A stretch of DNA of 64,000 nucleotides from Curvibacter gracilis ATCC BAA-807 (lineage in GTDB: Bacteria > Pseudomonadota > Gammaproteobacteria > Burkholderiales > Burkholderiaceae_C): NCBI RefSeq assembly GCF_000518645.1, contig NZ_KI912467.1:23960-87959 (forward strand), read 5' to 3'. This document shows, piece by piece, positions 51,901 through 59,675 of the stretch. Position 1 is the first letter of the stretch. Every line of letters begins with the position of its first letter. The notes beneath the pieces are model-generated. The model saw nothing but the letters and a program-made list of their open reading frames with translations. It was not told where the DNA came from and did no database searches. Made by a program: the position numbers and the translations under genes.

Positions 51901-52743
51901 TTCGCCCCTGGGCACCGAGATCTCCTCACGCACCTCCTCGCCACGCAGCACACGGTCGATCAAGGGGCGCATGGTGTTGCAGATGCCCTCATCCCAAAGC
52001 TCTTCGATGCTGCGCCCCACCAATTGCTCAGGGCGCAGCCCCAAGGCCCGGGCGTAGCGTTGGTTGACCCACAGGCAACGCCTGTCTGGCCCCCAGTGCG
52101 AAAGCATGGATGGCACGTGTTCAGCAATGTTCTCGAAATGGCGGCTGCGGGCCTCGTAACGCTGACGAGCCAGGGCCAGCCCGATCAATTGCTGCTCACC
52201 ATCGCGAAACACCTGATAGAACAGGTAGGCACCCAAGCCAAAGGCAAGCACCCAGCCCGCCACGGTGCGTTGCAAGGCGAGCACCGGCAATTCCGCAAAA
52301 GAGCCCAAGCCTTGCAACTCGAGCGCCAGCATGGCCCCCAGCGAAAGCAACATCGACAGCAACATGGTGCGCCGACCCAGCATCCATCCACTGAGGGCAC
52401 CGATCAAGATGTAGGCACCCGCCAGCAGAGAACGGTCCAGTGCCGTGAATGCCGCGGAACAACTCACCCAGGCCATGACACCCAGCCACAGACACCAGGC
52501 GGCCGCGCGCCACGCAGCACGGCGCAGACACAGCAGGGTCGCGGCTGAACCGATCAGCGCGGCGATCGGGCCCGGCATGCCCGATGATGGCGGTACCTGT
52601 GCGATCCACTGGCTCAGGCCCATCAGCAGCGCGCTGCAGGCCACCAGCCAGGCCAGGCGCTGCAAATGGCGCTTTGCCAGGTCCGCGCGCAACAAATCCA
52701 TGGCTGCATCGGCATCGAACATCCAAGCTTCTTCGTGAGCCAT
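48886..52743 (-). CDS. Large multi-PAS membrane histidine kinase, orphan
   Basis: 1285 aa from the ATG at 52743 (GGAAC eight bases upstream; ATGs at 52761 and 52722 are alternatives). About six TM helices occupy residues 25-200, followed by roughly six PAS/PAC units each ending in DITE/DISD-like linkers. Then comes a dimerisation helix with His1032 in VAGVAHELNTPIGN, and an ATPase domain (LLSNAIEHAY, DQGRGM, FDPFYTT, GGTGLGLAI). No response regulator or receiver domain is present. The catalytic half is close in motif to the kinase at 19884-21464. Predicted to phosphorylate a partner encoded elsewhere. Confidence 0.9.
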   Translation of the reverse strand: MAHEEAWMFDADAAMDLLRADLAKRHLQRLAWLVACSALLMGLSQWIAQVPPSSGMPGPIAALIGSAATLLCLRRAAWRAAAWCLWLGVMAWVSCSAAFTALDRSLLAGAYILIGALSGWMLGRRTMLLSMLLSLGAMLALELQGLGSFAELPVLALQRTVAGWVLAFGLGAYLFYQVFRDGEQQLIGLALARQRYEARSRHFENIAEHVPSMLSHWGPDRRCLWVNQRYARALGLRPEQLVGRSIEELWDEGICNTMRPLIDRVLRGEEVREEISVPRGEEQPRMILLHLIPERAGATRQTEGDAGRGLDQGEVIGWFGQMRDITRQHRQAQLVLESRQRWRLAVEVAGLIYWELDRASGLVRWGTDDEAPANTPISPLASLVSPWDWADFCRQFIHPQDQSGVAKAVEEAWGSGLLNTQYRLVAPTGELQWALVRAQVVHDPAGARMVGVWQNITAAELAREALVLSETRLQALLDNTPAVAVQQYDLQGRVLYWNNASEQLFGISSARAMGQTLSALVPGWADDSSAGHAQWRLAFEQLCHEGPPKCFELGINTAEGEPRWQLCSLFRLPEFDGQVRLVCMGIDITERHRAEEALRALQQGFESAFYGSPTPARIFSTHDFGHTLACNDALCRLVGHTREQLLSHNIRDLNLHADTQARDRLLQRLQSDGRIEGMEMDLRHPSGAIRTVLTYMLPVSWQGQAAWQSQLVDITERKRTEEELRNSRRLLERVVDAIPMGIFVKDTASNYLLVNQWMASFMGTTKQQLLQHTNALPVGERVRSKSLDDDEWVYQHRQTLVQPEAELAGPDGVMVPFHSVKIPLFDEAGELTGLLGVNRSIVEEKRAQATLQASERRLALLFQDSPAALAVIGDDGLYYDVNRSWLRLFGYAPEQVVGHGSHEFGLFVSTHDRDRLYETLRRDGAVDELEIALRHRDGRVLDCVASGRTLDLEGMRSYLFGIVDISDQRRARQQMEQMNHMLEAAVAQRTQALTQTNQELTEAMASLHSTQDELLRSEKHAALGRMVAGVAHELNTPIGNSVLVATTLRSEVEQFGRVASQGLTRSGLALHVSQTAEAVAMLLKNLSRAADLISTFKQVAADQTSLQRRQFMLDEVVREILQMHQPTLRRGSLQVVAQVPAGLRFDSYPGPLGQVLLNLLSNAIEHAYEDLPAGEVLISAQDLPQGRVRLEVRDQGRGMSADTLRRIFDPFYTTRLGRGGTGLGLAICQTLVTRVLGGSITVQSEPGQGTCFSIELPLEAPVVGTPGLVDLPEPALPVGDLRAGL

Positions 52744-52924
52744 TGCACCGTTCCATGACATGGGCCCAGGCCCAAACAAGTGAAAACAATCTCCTGGCGA
52801 CCAAGCACACCGGAAGACTGTGTGCTGCCAAGTGGCGGCAAGCAGATGATAGGTGGCCTGACAAAGGGCAGCAGCCCGGCACAACCCCAATGCAGCGCCC
52901 GTGCATGAAAATGGAACAGAAAAC

Positions 52925-52963
52925 AAAAAACCCCGAGAAGTCGTTTAGACTTTCGGGGTTTTT
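52925..52963 (-). terminator. Intrinsic terminator after tRNA-Val
   Basis: CCCCGAGA (52931-52938) pairs with TTTCGGGG (52951-52958) with one G-T wobble, flanked by an A-run (52925-52930) and a T-run (52959-52963). The A-run gives the U-tract for the minus-strand tRNA transcript. Confidence 0.85.
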
Positions 52964-52996
52964 GCGCTGAGGGCATCGGCATGCCATCAGCAATGT

Positions 52997-53071
52997 TGGT
53001 GGGCGATACATGGATCGAACATGTGACCCCTGCAGTGTGAATGCAGTGCTCTACCGCTGAGCTAATCGCCC
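52997..53071 (-). tRNA. tRNA-Val (anticodon CAC)
   Basis: Read on the minus strand, the 75-nt sequence folds as a tRNA: acceptor GGGCGAT with ATCGCCC, D-arm AGCTCAGCGGTAGAGC, anticodon stem CTGCA/TGCAG around loop TTCACAC (anticodon CAC), and T-arm ACATG-TTCGATC-CATGT. Discriminator A plus an encoded CCA occupy 53000-52997. It reads GUG valine codons. It lies between dnaQ and its own terminator; a TTGACG hexamer about 48-53 bp upstream may be part of its promoter. Confidence 0.95.
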
Positions 53072-53147
53072 TTGTCGCTTATCGTGTCGCGCTTTACTTT
53101 TCGTTTAGCGCTTCACTGCGTCAAGAACTCTATTATTGCACAGTTTT

Positions 53148-53858
53148 TTAGCTGTTTTCGAAAGTTCGCCAAATTGTTTTGCCGCCACTCGATTTATCGA
53201 GCTGGGTCATGACATCGGCGTGTGCCGCCAGCTCTTGTTCGCTGGCCTCCAGCACCGGCAGCTCGATGCCGCTCAAGTCGAAAGCGACCACCTGGGTCTG
53301 GGTCTCCTCCTCGGAGCCGGCATCGATCAGCAAGGCATCCTGGCCTCGCGTCATGTACACATAGACATCGGCCAGCAGCTCGGCATCCAGCAAGGCGCCG
53401 TGCAAGGTGCGCCCCGAGTTGTCCACGCCGAGGCGGTCACACAGGGAGTCCAGCGAGTTGCGCTTGCCCGGGAACATCTCCTTGGCCATGGCCAGGGTGT
53501 CGATCACGCCGGTGACGTAGCTCCTCAACGGGGGGCGGCCCAGCAGCTCGAGTTCTTTGTTGAGAAAGCCGACGTCGAAGGCAGCGTTGTGGATGATCAG
53601 CTCGGAGCCCTGGATGTAGTCCAGGAACTCGTCGACCACGGCCGCGAACTTGGGTTTGTCGCGCAGGAACTCGGTGGTCAGCCCGTGGATGCGCAAGGCA
53701 TCTTCGTGGCTGTCGCGCTCAGGGTTCAGGTAGTAATGCAGGTTGCGGCCGGTCAGCTTGCGGTTGACGAGCTCGACACAGCCGATTTCGATCACCCGGT
53801 CGCCGTTCTCGGCGGACAGGCCGGTGGTCTCGGTGTCAAAGACGATCTGGCGCGACAT
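53148..53858 (-). CDS. dnaQ: DNA polymerase III epsilon subunit (proofreading exonuclease)
   Basis: 236 aa. Exonuclease motifs: FDTETTGL (Exo I, 7-14), HNAAFDVGFLN (Exo II), HGALLDAELLADVY (Exo III with the DEDDh His). A clamp-binding-like QTQVVAF and a C-terminal alpha-subunit-binding tail follow. It removes misincorporated 3' nucleotides in the replisome. Its ATG overlaps the stop of fdx by one base, so it is coupled to the end of the isc cluster. Confidence 0.95.
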   Translation of the reverse strand: MSRQIVFDTETTGLSAENGDRVIEIGCVELVNRKLTGRNLHYYLNPERDSHEDALRIHGLTTEFLRDKPKFAAVVDEFLDYIQGSELIIHNAAFDVGFLNKELELLGRPPLRSYVTGVIDTLAMAKEMFPGKRNSLDSLCDRLGVDNSGRTLHGALLDAELLADVYVYMTRGQDALLIDAGSEEETQTQVVAFDLSGIELPVLEASEQELAAHADVMTQLDKSSGGKTIWRTFENS

Positions 53859-54196
53859 CAGTGGTTCTCTTTGGCGTGGTTGATCGTGTACTTGGGGATC
53901 TCGATCGTGAGGTTGTCACGGGCCACGATGGCCTGGCAGCTCAGACGCGACTGAGGCTCCAGCCCCCAGGCGCGATCGAGCAGGTCTTCTTCGGTTTCCT
54001 CGGGCTCATTGAGCGAGTTGAAGCCTTCGCGAACGATCACGTGGCAGGTGGTGCAGGCGCAGCTCATGTCGCAGGCGTGCTCGATGTTGATGTGGTTGTC
54101 GAGCAGCGCCTCACAGATGTTGGTGCCGGTGGCCACCTTGATTTCGGTGCCCTCGGGGCAGTACTCGGGGTGAGGCAGGATTTTGATGACGGGCAT
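53858..54196 (-). CDS. fdx: ISC-type [2Fe-2S] ferredoxin
   Basis: 112 aa. Cluster cysteines occur in EHACDMSCACTTCHV and in RLSCQAIV, the pattern of ISC adrenodoxin-type ferredoxins. It supplies electrons for Fe-S assembly on IscU. The acidic C-terminal half (EPEETEEDLLDRAWGLE) is typical. Follows hscA by 53 bp. Confidence 0.95.
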   Translation of the reverse strand: MPVIKILPHPEYCPEGTEIKVATGTNICEALLDNHINIEHACDMSCACTTCHVIVREGFNSLNEPEETEEDLLDRAWGLEPQSRLSCQAIVARDNLTIEIPKYTINHAKENH

Positions 54197-54249
54197 GGCA
54201 ATGGGTCGTTGAGGGGGTGGGCCTTGGATGGTGGCGTCAGATTCGGGTA

Positions 54250-56112
54250 TCAGAGCGAGTCGACCTGGCGACCGGCCAGTGCCTGCTGGATGCCCCGGTT
54301 CATGCGGCTGGCGGCAAAGGCTTCGGTGCCCTTGGCCAGCGCTTCGGTGGCGGCTTCGATGGATTTGGCATCCTCCAGCGACTTGGCTGCCAAGGCGGCG
54401 TCGATCAGGCTGTCGAGGGTGGCGCGTTCGGCATCTGACAACAGGTCACCATCGGCCTTCAGGGCGCTGCGGGTGGCCAGAACCATGCGGTCGGCCTCCA
54501 GACGGGCCTCGGCCAGCGCACGGGCCTGCATGTCTTGCTGGGCGGTGCTGAAGCTGTCTTGCAGCATGCGGGCAATCTGCTCGTCCGACAGGCCGTACGA
54601 GGGTTTGACTTCGATGGCCGCCTCCACACCGCTGATCATCTCGCGCGCGGCCACTTGCAGCAGGCCATCCGCGTCCACGGTGAAGGTGACGCGGATGCGC
54701 GCAGCACCTGCGGCCATGGGCGGAATGCCACGCAATTCGAAGCGCGCCAGGCTGCGGCAGTCGGCCACCAGGTCGCGCTCGCCCTGCACCACGTGCAGGG
54801 CCAGGGCGGTCTGGCCGTCCTGATAGGTGGTGAAGTCTTGCGCCATGGCGGTGGGGATGGTCTGGTTGCGCGGCACGATGCGCTCCACCAGACCGCCCAT
54901 GGTCTCCAAGCCCAGCGACAGCGGGATCACATCCAGCAACAACAGGTCGCCGGTCTGATCATTGCCGGCCAGTTGATTGGCCTGGATGGCGGCCCCCAGG
55001 GCCACGACCTCGTCGGGGTTAAGGTTGTTGAGCGGGGCCTTGCCAAAGTAATCGTGCACGGCCTGCTGCACCTGGGGCATGCGTGTGGAGCCCCCGACCA
55101 TGACCACACCCTGCACCTCGTCACGCTCGAGTTGCGCATCGCGCAAGGCCTTGCGCACCGCGCTGAGGGTGCGAGCGGTCAGGGCCTCGGTCGCGGTATG
55201 AAAATCGCCGCGGCGCACAGGGTGGCGCAAGGGGCCGGTGCTCAGATCGGCCACGAAATCAACCGTCTCGGCATCCGTGAGGGCTTCCTTGCAGGCCCGG
55301 GCAGCCACCCGCAAGCGGGCCAGGTCGTGCGCATCGGCAGCCTGGACGCCCGTCTGGGCCAGCACCCAGGCGGCCAAGGCCTGGTCGTAGTCATCACCGC
55401 CCAGGGCCGAATCACCCCCCGTGGCAATCACTTCGAACACACCCCGGGTCAGGCGCAGGATGGAGATATCGAACGTGCCGCCGCCCAGGTCGTACACCGC
55501 GTAAATGCCTTCGCTGGCGTTGTCCAGCCCATAGGCGATGGCGGCAGCGGTGGGCTCGTTGATCAGGCGCAGCAGTTTGATACCGGCCAGTTGGGCCGCA
55601 TCCTTGGTGGCCTGACGTTGGGCGTCGTCAAAATAGGCGGGCACGGTGATGACCGCGCCGTACAGGTCGTCGTTGAAGCTGTCCTCGGCCCGGTAGCGCA
55701 GCGTGGCCAAAATCTCGGCACTGATCTCGACCGGCGACTTGACGCCGGCCACCGTCTGCAGGCTGACCATGCCCTGCTCCGGCTCGCCCACAAAGCGGTA
55801 CGGCAGGCGCGACACGTCCTTGAGGTCGTTCAGGCCCCGGCCCATGAAACGCTTCACCGAGACGATGGTGTTCTGGGGATCGGTGGACTGGGCCGGCAGC
55901 GCGTCAAAACCGATCTGGCGGCCTCCGCCCTCCAGGTAGCGCACGGCCGAGGGCAGGATCACCCGGCCCTGGGCATCGGGCAGGCATTCGGCCACGCCAT
56001 TGCGCATGGCGGCCACCAGCGAATGGGTGGTGCCCAGGTCGATGCCCACGGCAATGCGACGCTGGTGTGGATCGGGTGACTGGCCGGGCTCGGAAATCTG
56101 GAGAAGCGCCAT
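54250..56112 (-). CDS. hscA: HscA, Hsp70 chaperone for Fe-S assembly
   Basis: 620 aa from the ATG at 56112 ([13 protein letters not shown], the usual start). Hsp70 signatures: [12 protein letters not shown] (about 24-35), [42 protein letters not shown]. The substrate domain has [17 protein letters not shown]. It releases clusters from IscU, which carries the LPPVK motif it recognises. It lies 54 bp downstream of hscB on the same strand. Confidence 0.95.
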   Translation of the reverse strand: MALLQISEPGQSPDPHQRRIAVGIDLGTTHSLVAAMRNGVAECLPDAQGRVILPSAVRYLEGGGRQIGFDALPAQSTDPQNTIVSVKRFMGRGLNDLKDVSRLPYRFVGEPEQGMVSLQTVAGVKSPVEISAEILATLRYRAEDSFNDDLYGAVITVPAYFDDAQRQATKDAAQLAGIKLLRLINEPTAAAIAYGLDNASEGIYAVYDLGGGTFDISILRLTRGVFEVIATGGDSALGGDDYDQALAAWVLAQTGVQAADAHDLARLRVAARACKEALTDAETVDFVADLSTGPLRHPVRRGDFHTATEALTARTLSAVRKALRDAQLERDEVQGVVMVGGSTRMPQVQQAVHDYFGKAPLNNLNPDEVVALGAAIQANQLAGNDQTGDLLLLDVIPLSLGLETMGGLVERIVPRNQTIPTAMAQDFTTYQDGQTALALHVVQGERDLVADCRSLARFELRGIPPMAAGAARIRVTFTVDADGLLQVAAREMISGVEAAIEVKPSYGLSDEQIARMLQDSFSTAQQDMQARALAEARLEADRMVLATRSALKADGDLLSDAERATLDSLIDAALAAKSLEDAKSIEAATEALAKGTEAFAASRMNRGIQQALAGRQVDSL

Positions 56113-56166
56113 GGAATTCTTTTCGGGTTCGGGGGATGTGGCAAACGCCACAAATGCGACAAACGC

Positions 56167-56685
56167 TTATTGTCCCAGTTGATCCAGCCGGGACTCAATG
56201 TCGCGCTCAAATCGCGCAATGAACATGAGGGCTCTGACCTGTTGGGCTGCGGCGGCGAACTGCTGTTCGTCGTCCAGCAGACGCCGGCAGGCCTCGATGG
56301 CCTGGGCCCGGGCGGCCCTCACTTCGGCGTCCAGCCCATTCAAGGCAGCGGCGCTGTTCGCGTCATCGAGCGCTTCACGCCACTCCATCTGCTGCATCAG
56401 GAAAGCCGCCGGCATGGCGGTGTTGTTCTCTGCCTCGATGGGCGCACCGCGCAATTCGCACAGGTAGGCGGCCCGGCGCAAAGGGTCTTTCAGGCGCTGG
56501 TAGGCCTCGTTGATGCGCACTGACCATTGCATGGCCACCCGTTGAGCCGCGCCGCCTTGTGCGGCAAAACGGTCAGGGTGGGCCTCACGCTGCAGGTCTT
56601 TCCAGCGCTGGTCGAGCGCAGCGCGGTCCTGGGCAAACCGCTCGGGCACGCCGAACAGCTCGAAATCATTGGATTGCAGGTTCAT
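56167..56685 (-). CDS. hscB: HscB co-chaperone (J-protein)
   Basis: 172 aa from the ATG at 56685. N-terminal J domain with the HPD triplet in REAHPDRFAAQG (about 36-47) and FELFGVPERF, and the C-terminal IscU-binding helices (FLMQQMEWREALDDA). It stimulates HscA ATPase and delivers IscU. It is separated from iscA by an intrinsic terminator-like hairpin. Confidence 0.95.
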   Translation of the reverse strand: MNLQSNDFELFGVPERFAQDRAALDQRWKDLQREAHPDRFAAQGGAAQRVAMQWSVRINEAYQRLKDPLRRAAYLCELRGAPIEAENNTAMPAAFLMQQMEWREALDDANSAAALNGLDAEVRAARAQAIEACRRLLDDEQQFAAAAQQVRALMFIARFERDIESRLDQLGQ

Positions 56686-56694
56686 GGCATTCAG

Positions 56695-56728
56695 TAAAAA
56701 AACCGCCAGCACGCAGGTGAAGGCGGTT
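56695..56728 (-). terminator. Intrinsic terminator/attenuator between iscA and hscB
   Basis: On the minus strand AACCGCC (plus 56722-56728) pairs with GGCGGTT (plus 56701-56707), loop 14 nt, followed by seven T (plus 56696-56702). It sits 10 bp before the hscB ATG and 46 bp after the iscA stop, so it would reduce hscBA-fdx expression relative to iscRSUA. Confidence 0.7.
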
Positions 56729-56773
56729 TCATCAAGCAAGAGGCCGGCCAATGCCGGCCGGCACAGCCCGGTG

Positions 56774-57097
56774 TCAGACCCGGAAGCTTTCGCCGCAGCC
56801 GCAACGATCGCGTTCGTTGGGGTTGTTGAAGCGGAAACCTTCGTTCAGGCCTTCGCGCACGAAGTCGAGCTCGGTGCCATCGATGTAGGCCAGGCTCTTG
56901 GGGTCGATCAGCACCTTGACACCATGACCTTCGAAGACGATGTCTTCAGGCGCCAGGTCGTCGACATACTCCAGCTTGTAGGCCAGGCCAGAGCATCCGG
57001 TGGTCTTGACGCCCAGTCGCACGCCAATGCCCTTGCCCCGTCGGGACAGGTATCGACTCACATGCCGGGCAGCCGCTTCAGTCAGGGTCACAGCCAT
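56774..57097 (-). CDS. iscA: IscA, A-type Fe-S carrier
   Basis: 107 aa. The three conserved cysteines are present in [16 protein letters not shown] and the C-terminal CGCGESFRV. It carries assembled [2Fe-2S] or [4Fe-4S] clusters to apoproteins. It follows iscU by 3 bp. Confidence 0.95.
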   Translation of the reverse strand: MAVTLTEAAARHVSRYLSRRGKGIGVRLGVKTTGCSGLAYKLEYVDDLAPEDIVFEGHGVKVLIDPKSLAYIDGTELDFVREGLNEGFRFNNPNERDRCGCGESFRV

Positions 57098-57100
57098 GGT

Positions 57101-57487
57101 TTACTGCGTGTGCTTTTGTCGGTAGTCGTTCACTGCGGCCTTGATGGCGTCTTCAGCCAGGATGGAGCAGTGGATCTTCACGGGCGGCAGGGCCAGTTCT
57201 TCGGCGATCTGGCTGTTCTTGAGCGCAGCCGCTTCATCGAGCGTCTTGCCCTTGACCCACTCGGTCACCAGCGAGCTCGAAGCAATGGCCGAGCCGCAGC
57301 CATAGGTCTTGAAGCGTGCATCCTCGATCACGCCAGTCTGCGGGTTCACCTTGATCTGCAGCTTCATCACGTCGCCGCAGGCCGGTGCGCCCACCATGCC
57401 GGTGCCCACCGATTCATCACCCTTGTCAAAGGAGCCCACGTTGCGCGGGTTCTCGTAGTGGTCTACCACTTTTTCAGAATAAGCCAT
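57101..57487 (-). CDS. iscU: IscU, Fe-S scaffold protein
   Basis: 128 aa. Ligand cysteines occur in GAPACGDVMKLQI, TYGCGSAIASSS and KIHCSILAEDAI, and Asp in the first motif is kept. LPPVK (about 98-102) is the HscA-binding motif. Clusters are built here from IscS sulfur and iron. It lies 33 bp downstream of iscS. Confidence 0.97.
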   Translation of the reverse strand: MAYSEKVVDHYENPRNVGSFDKGDESVGTGMVGAPACGDVMKLQIKVNPQTGVIEDARFKTYGCGSAIASSSLVTEWVKGKTLDEAAALKNSQIAEELALPPVKIHCSILAEDAIKAAVNDYRQKHTQ

Positions 57488-57520
57488 GATCAGGTCCTCA
57501 GTTCTTGGGTGGGTGTGCGC

Positions 57521-58741
57521 TCAGTGCGCAGCCCATTGGATGGTGCTCAGATCGACGCCGTCCTTGTACATCTCCCACAGCGGGCTGAGCTCGCGCAGGC
57601 GGTTGACGTTCTCGCGGATGGTGCCGATGGCGTAATCGATTTCTTCTTCGGTCGTGAAACGGCCGATGGTCATGCGCAGGCTGCTGTGCGCCAGCTCATC
57701 GCTGCGGCCCAGGGCGCGCAGCACGTAGCTGGGCTCCAGACTGGCCGAGGTGCAGGCCGAGCCGGACGACACGGCCAAGCCCTTGATGCCCATGATCAGC
57801 GACTCGCCTTCCACGAAGTTGAAGCTCATGTTCAGGTTCTGCGGCACGCGGCGCTCCAGACTGCCGTTGATGAACACCTGCTCGATGTCCTTCAAGCCGT
57901 TGAGCAACCGCTGTTGCAAGGCATAGGCCTTGGCGTTGCCTTCAGCCATCTCGGCCTTGGCAATCCGGAAGGCCTCGCCCATGCCCACGATCTGGTGCGT
58001 GGGCAAGGTGCCCGAACGCATGCCGCGCTCATGGCCACCGCCATGGATCTGGGCTTCCAGGCGCACCCGGGGCTTGCGGCGCACGTACAAGGCACCCACG
58101 CCCTTGGGGCCGTAGGTCTTGTGGGCCGTCATGCTCATCAGGTCGATGGGCAACTGGTTCATGTCGATCTCGACACGGCCAGTGGCCTGGGCCGCATCCA
58201 CGTGCAGCAGGATGCCTTTTTCACGGCACAGGGCACCAATCGCGGGGATGTCCTGGATGACACCGATCTCGTTGTTGACGAACAGCACGCTGATCAGGAT
58301 GGTGTCGGGGCGGATCGCCGCCTTGAGGGCTTCCAGGTCGAGCAAGCCGTCTTCCTGGACGTCCATGTAGGTCACGTCAAAACCCTGGCGCTCCAGCTCG
58401 CGCATGGTGTCGAGCACGGCTTTGTGCTCGGTCTTCAGGGTGATCAGGTGCTTGCCCTTGCCCTTGTAGAACTGGGCCGCTCCCTTGAGGGCCAGGTTGA
58501 TGGACTCGGTAGCGCCGCTGGTCCAGACGATTTCACGCGGATCGGCACCGATCAGGTCGGCGACCTGAGCACGGGCTTTTTCAATCGCCTCTTCGGCTTC
58601 CCAGCCCCAGGCGTGGCTGCGGGAGGCGGCATTGCCAAAATGCTCGCGCAACCACGGGATCATGGCGTCAACAACGCGCGGGTCGACGGGCGTGGTGGCA
58701 CCGTAATCGAGGTAAATGGGGAAATGAGGGGTCATGTCCAT
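57521..58741 (-). CDS. iscS: IscS cysteine desulfurase
   Basis: 406 aa from the ATG at 58741 ([18 protein letters not shown]); a TTG five codons earlier is unlikely. PLP Lys in [11 protein letters not shown], catalytic loop Cys in [21 protein letters not shown]. It converts cysteine to alanine and passes persulfide sulfur to IscU and to tRNA thiolation enzymes. Second gene of the isc operon, 92 bp after iscR. Confidence 0.97.
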   Translation of the reverse strand: MDMTPHFPIYLDYGATTPVDPRVVDAMIPWLREHFGNAASRSHAWGWEAEEAIEKARAQVADLIGADPREIVWTSGATESINLALKGAAQFYKGKGKHLITLKTEHKAVLDTMRELERQGFDVTYMDVQEDGLLDLEALKAAIRPDTILISVLFVNNEIGVIQDIPAIGALCREKGILLHVDAAQATGRVEIDMNQLPIDLMSMTAHKTYGPKGVGALYVRRKPRVRLEAQIHGGGHERGMRSGTLPTHQIVGMGEAFRIAKAEMAEGNAKAYALQQRLLNGLKDIEQVFINGSLERRVPQNLNMSFNFVEGESLIMGIKGLAVSSGSACTSASLEPSYVLRALGRSDELAHSSLRMTIGRFTTEEEIDYAIGTIRENVNRLRELSPLWEMYKDGVDLSTIQWAAH

Positions 58742-58833
58742 GGCTGGCTCAATCAAAACTGACTTGCTTGCAGAAACGCAACAGCAATCGGGTAGACCGG
58801 CAACGCCCGTGGGGCGTGCCAGCGTTCAAAACA

Positions 58834-59370
58834 TCACGACTTGGCGAAGGCATTGCCCAGGGCAAACACCGAATTCGGCGCATTGACACGGATCGGTTTG
58901 ACCACCGGGGTGCTCGAAATCGCGCGGCGCAACACGGGCTTGTCTTCGACCTGCACGCCCTTGGCGATCTGCTCTTCGACCAGCTTTTGCAGCGTGACCG
59001 AATCCAGAAATTCGACCATGCGCTGATTGAGGGCCGACCACAGCTCGTGGGTCATGCAACGGCCGGCTTCGCCCAGGCAGTTTTCCTTGCCGCCACACTG
59101 GGTGGCGTCAATGGGTTCATCCACCGACACGATGATATCGGCCACCGTGATGTCGGCCGCCTTGCGACCCAGGGTGTAACCACCGCCCGGCCCACGGGTG
59201 GACTCCACCAGCTCATGCCGGCGCAGCTTGCCAAAAAGCTGTTCGAGGTAGGACAGCGAAATCTGCTGACGCTGGCTGATGGCGGCCAGGGTGACCGGGC
59301 CATTGTTCTGGCGCAATGCCAGGTCGATCATCGCGGTCACCGCAAAGCGGCCTTTGGTTGTGAGACGCAT
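58834..59370 (-). CDS. iscR: IscR, Fe-S-sensing Rrf2 regulator
   Basis: 178 aa. MRLTTKGRFAVTAMIDLAL start and winged helix (ISQRQQISLSYLEQLFGKLRRHELVESTRGPGGGYTLGR). Cluster ligands C92, C98, C105 and His107 in CGGKENCLGEAGRCMTH. [2Fe-2S]-IscR represses the isc operon. An IscR-type site lies 116-140 bp upstream, so it is autoregulated. Confidence 0.96.
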   Translation of the reverse strand: MRLTTKGRFAVTAMIDLALRQNNGPVTLAAISQRQQISLSYLEQLFGKLRRHELVESTRGPGGGYTLGRKAADITVADIIVSVDEPIDATQCGGKENCLGEAGRCMTHELWSALNQRMVEFLDSVTLQKLVEEQIAKGVQVEDKPVLRRAISSTPVVKPIRVNAPNSVFALGNAFAKS

Positions 59371-59675
59371 ATCAAGCTCCTTCGTCAGGCTTGGTCTTGT
59401 TTCAAATACCTCACGGCAGGGTATGCCGCAGGCTCCGTCCTCACCCCGTTATCCGGCTCTTGGGGCCGGCCCTTCATCGTTCTGGGTTCTTGACTGTTTG
59501 CGTCAAGTATATCACTAAGGCCAAATTAAACAGTCAGGTAAAAATACCGATCAGTCACAATTCAATCAATTGGGTCGATAGTACAAACAAATCGGGCTCC
59601 TGACCACCGGTTTCTTACGCCCAGGCAAAGGGCAGACTCGATGTTTGAACGGGCTTGCCCCCACAGAGTTCCTGA
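59371..59675. other. isc promoter region and uvrB 3' flank
   Basis: 305 bp without a gene. It holds the IscR-like site (59486-59510), a second half-site-like CAGTCAGGTA (59531-59540), and AT-rich sequence to about 59590. The rest, to the uvrB stop at 59676, shows no terminator or repeat. Confidence 0.5.
59486..59510 (-). promoter_or_regulatory. Type-1 IscR binding site of the isc promoter
   Basis: On the minus strand the site reads ATACTTGAC, seven bases, AGTCAAG, AAC. This matches the first half and the inverted AGTC half of the type-1 IscR consensus (ATASYYGAC...AGTCRRSTAT). A TTGACG -35-like hexamer lies inside it, as expected for repression. Confidence 0.7.
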
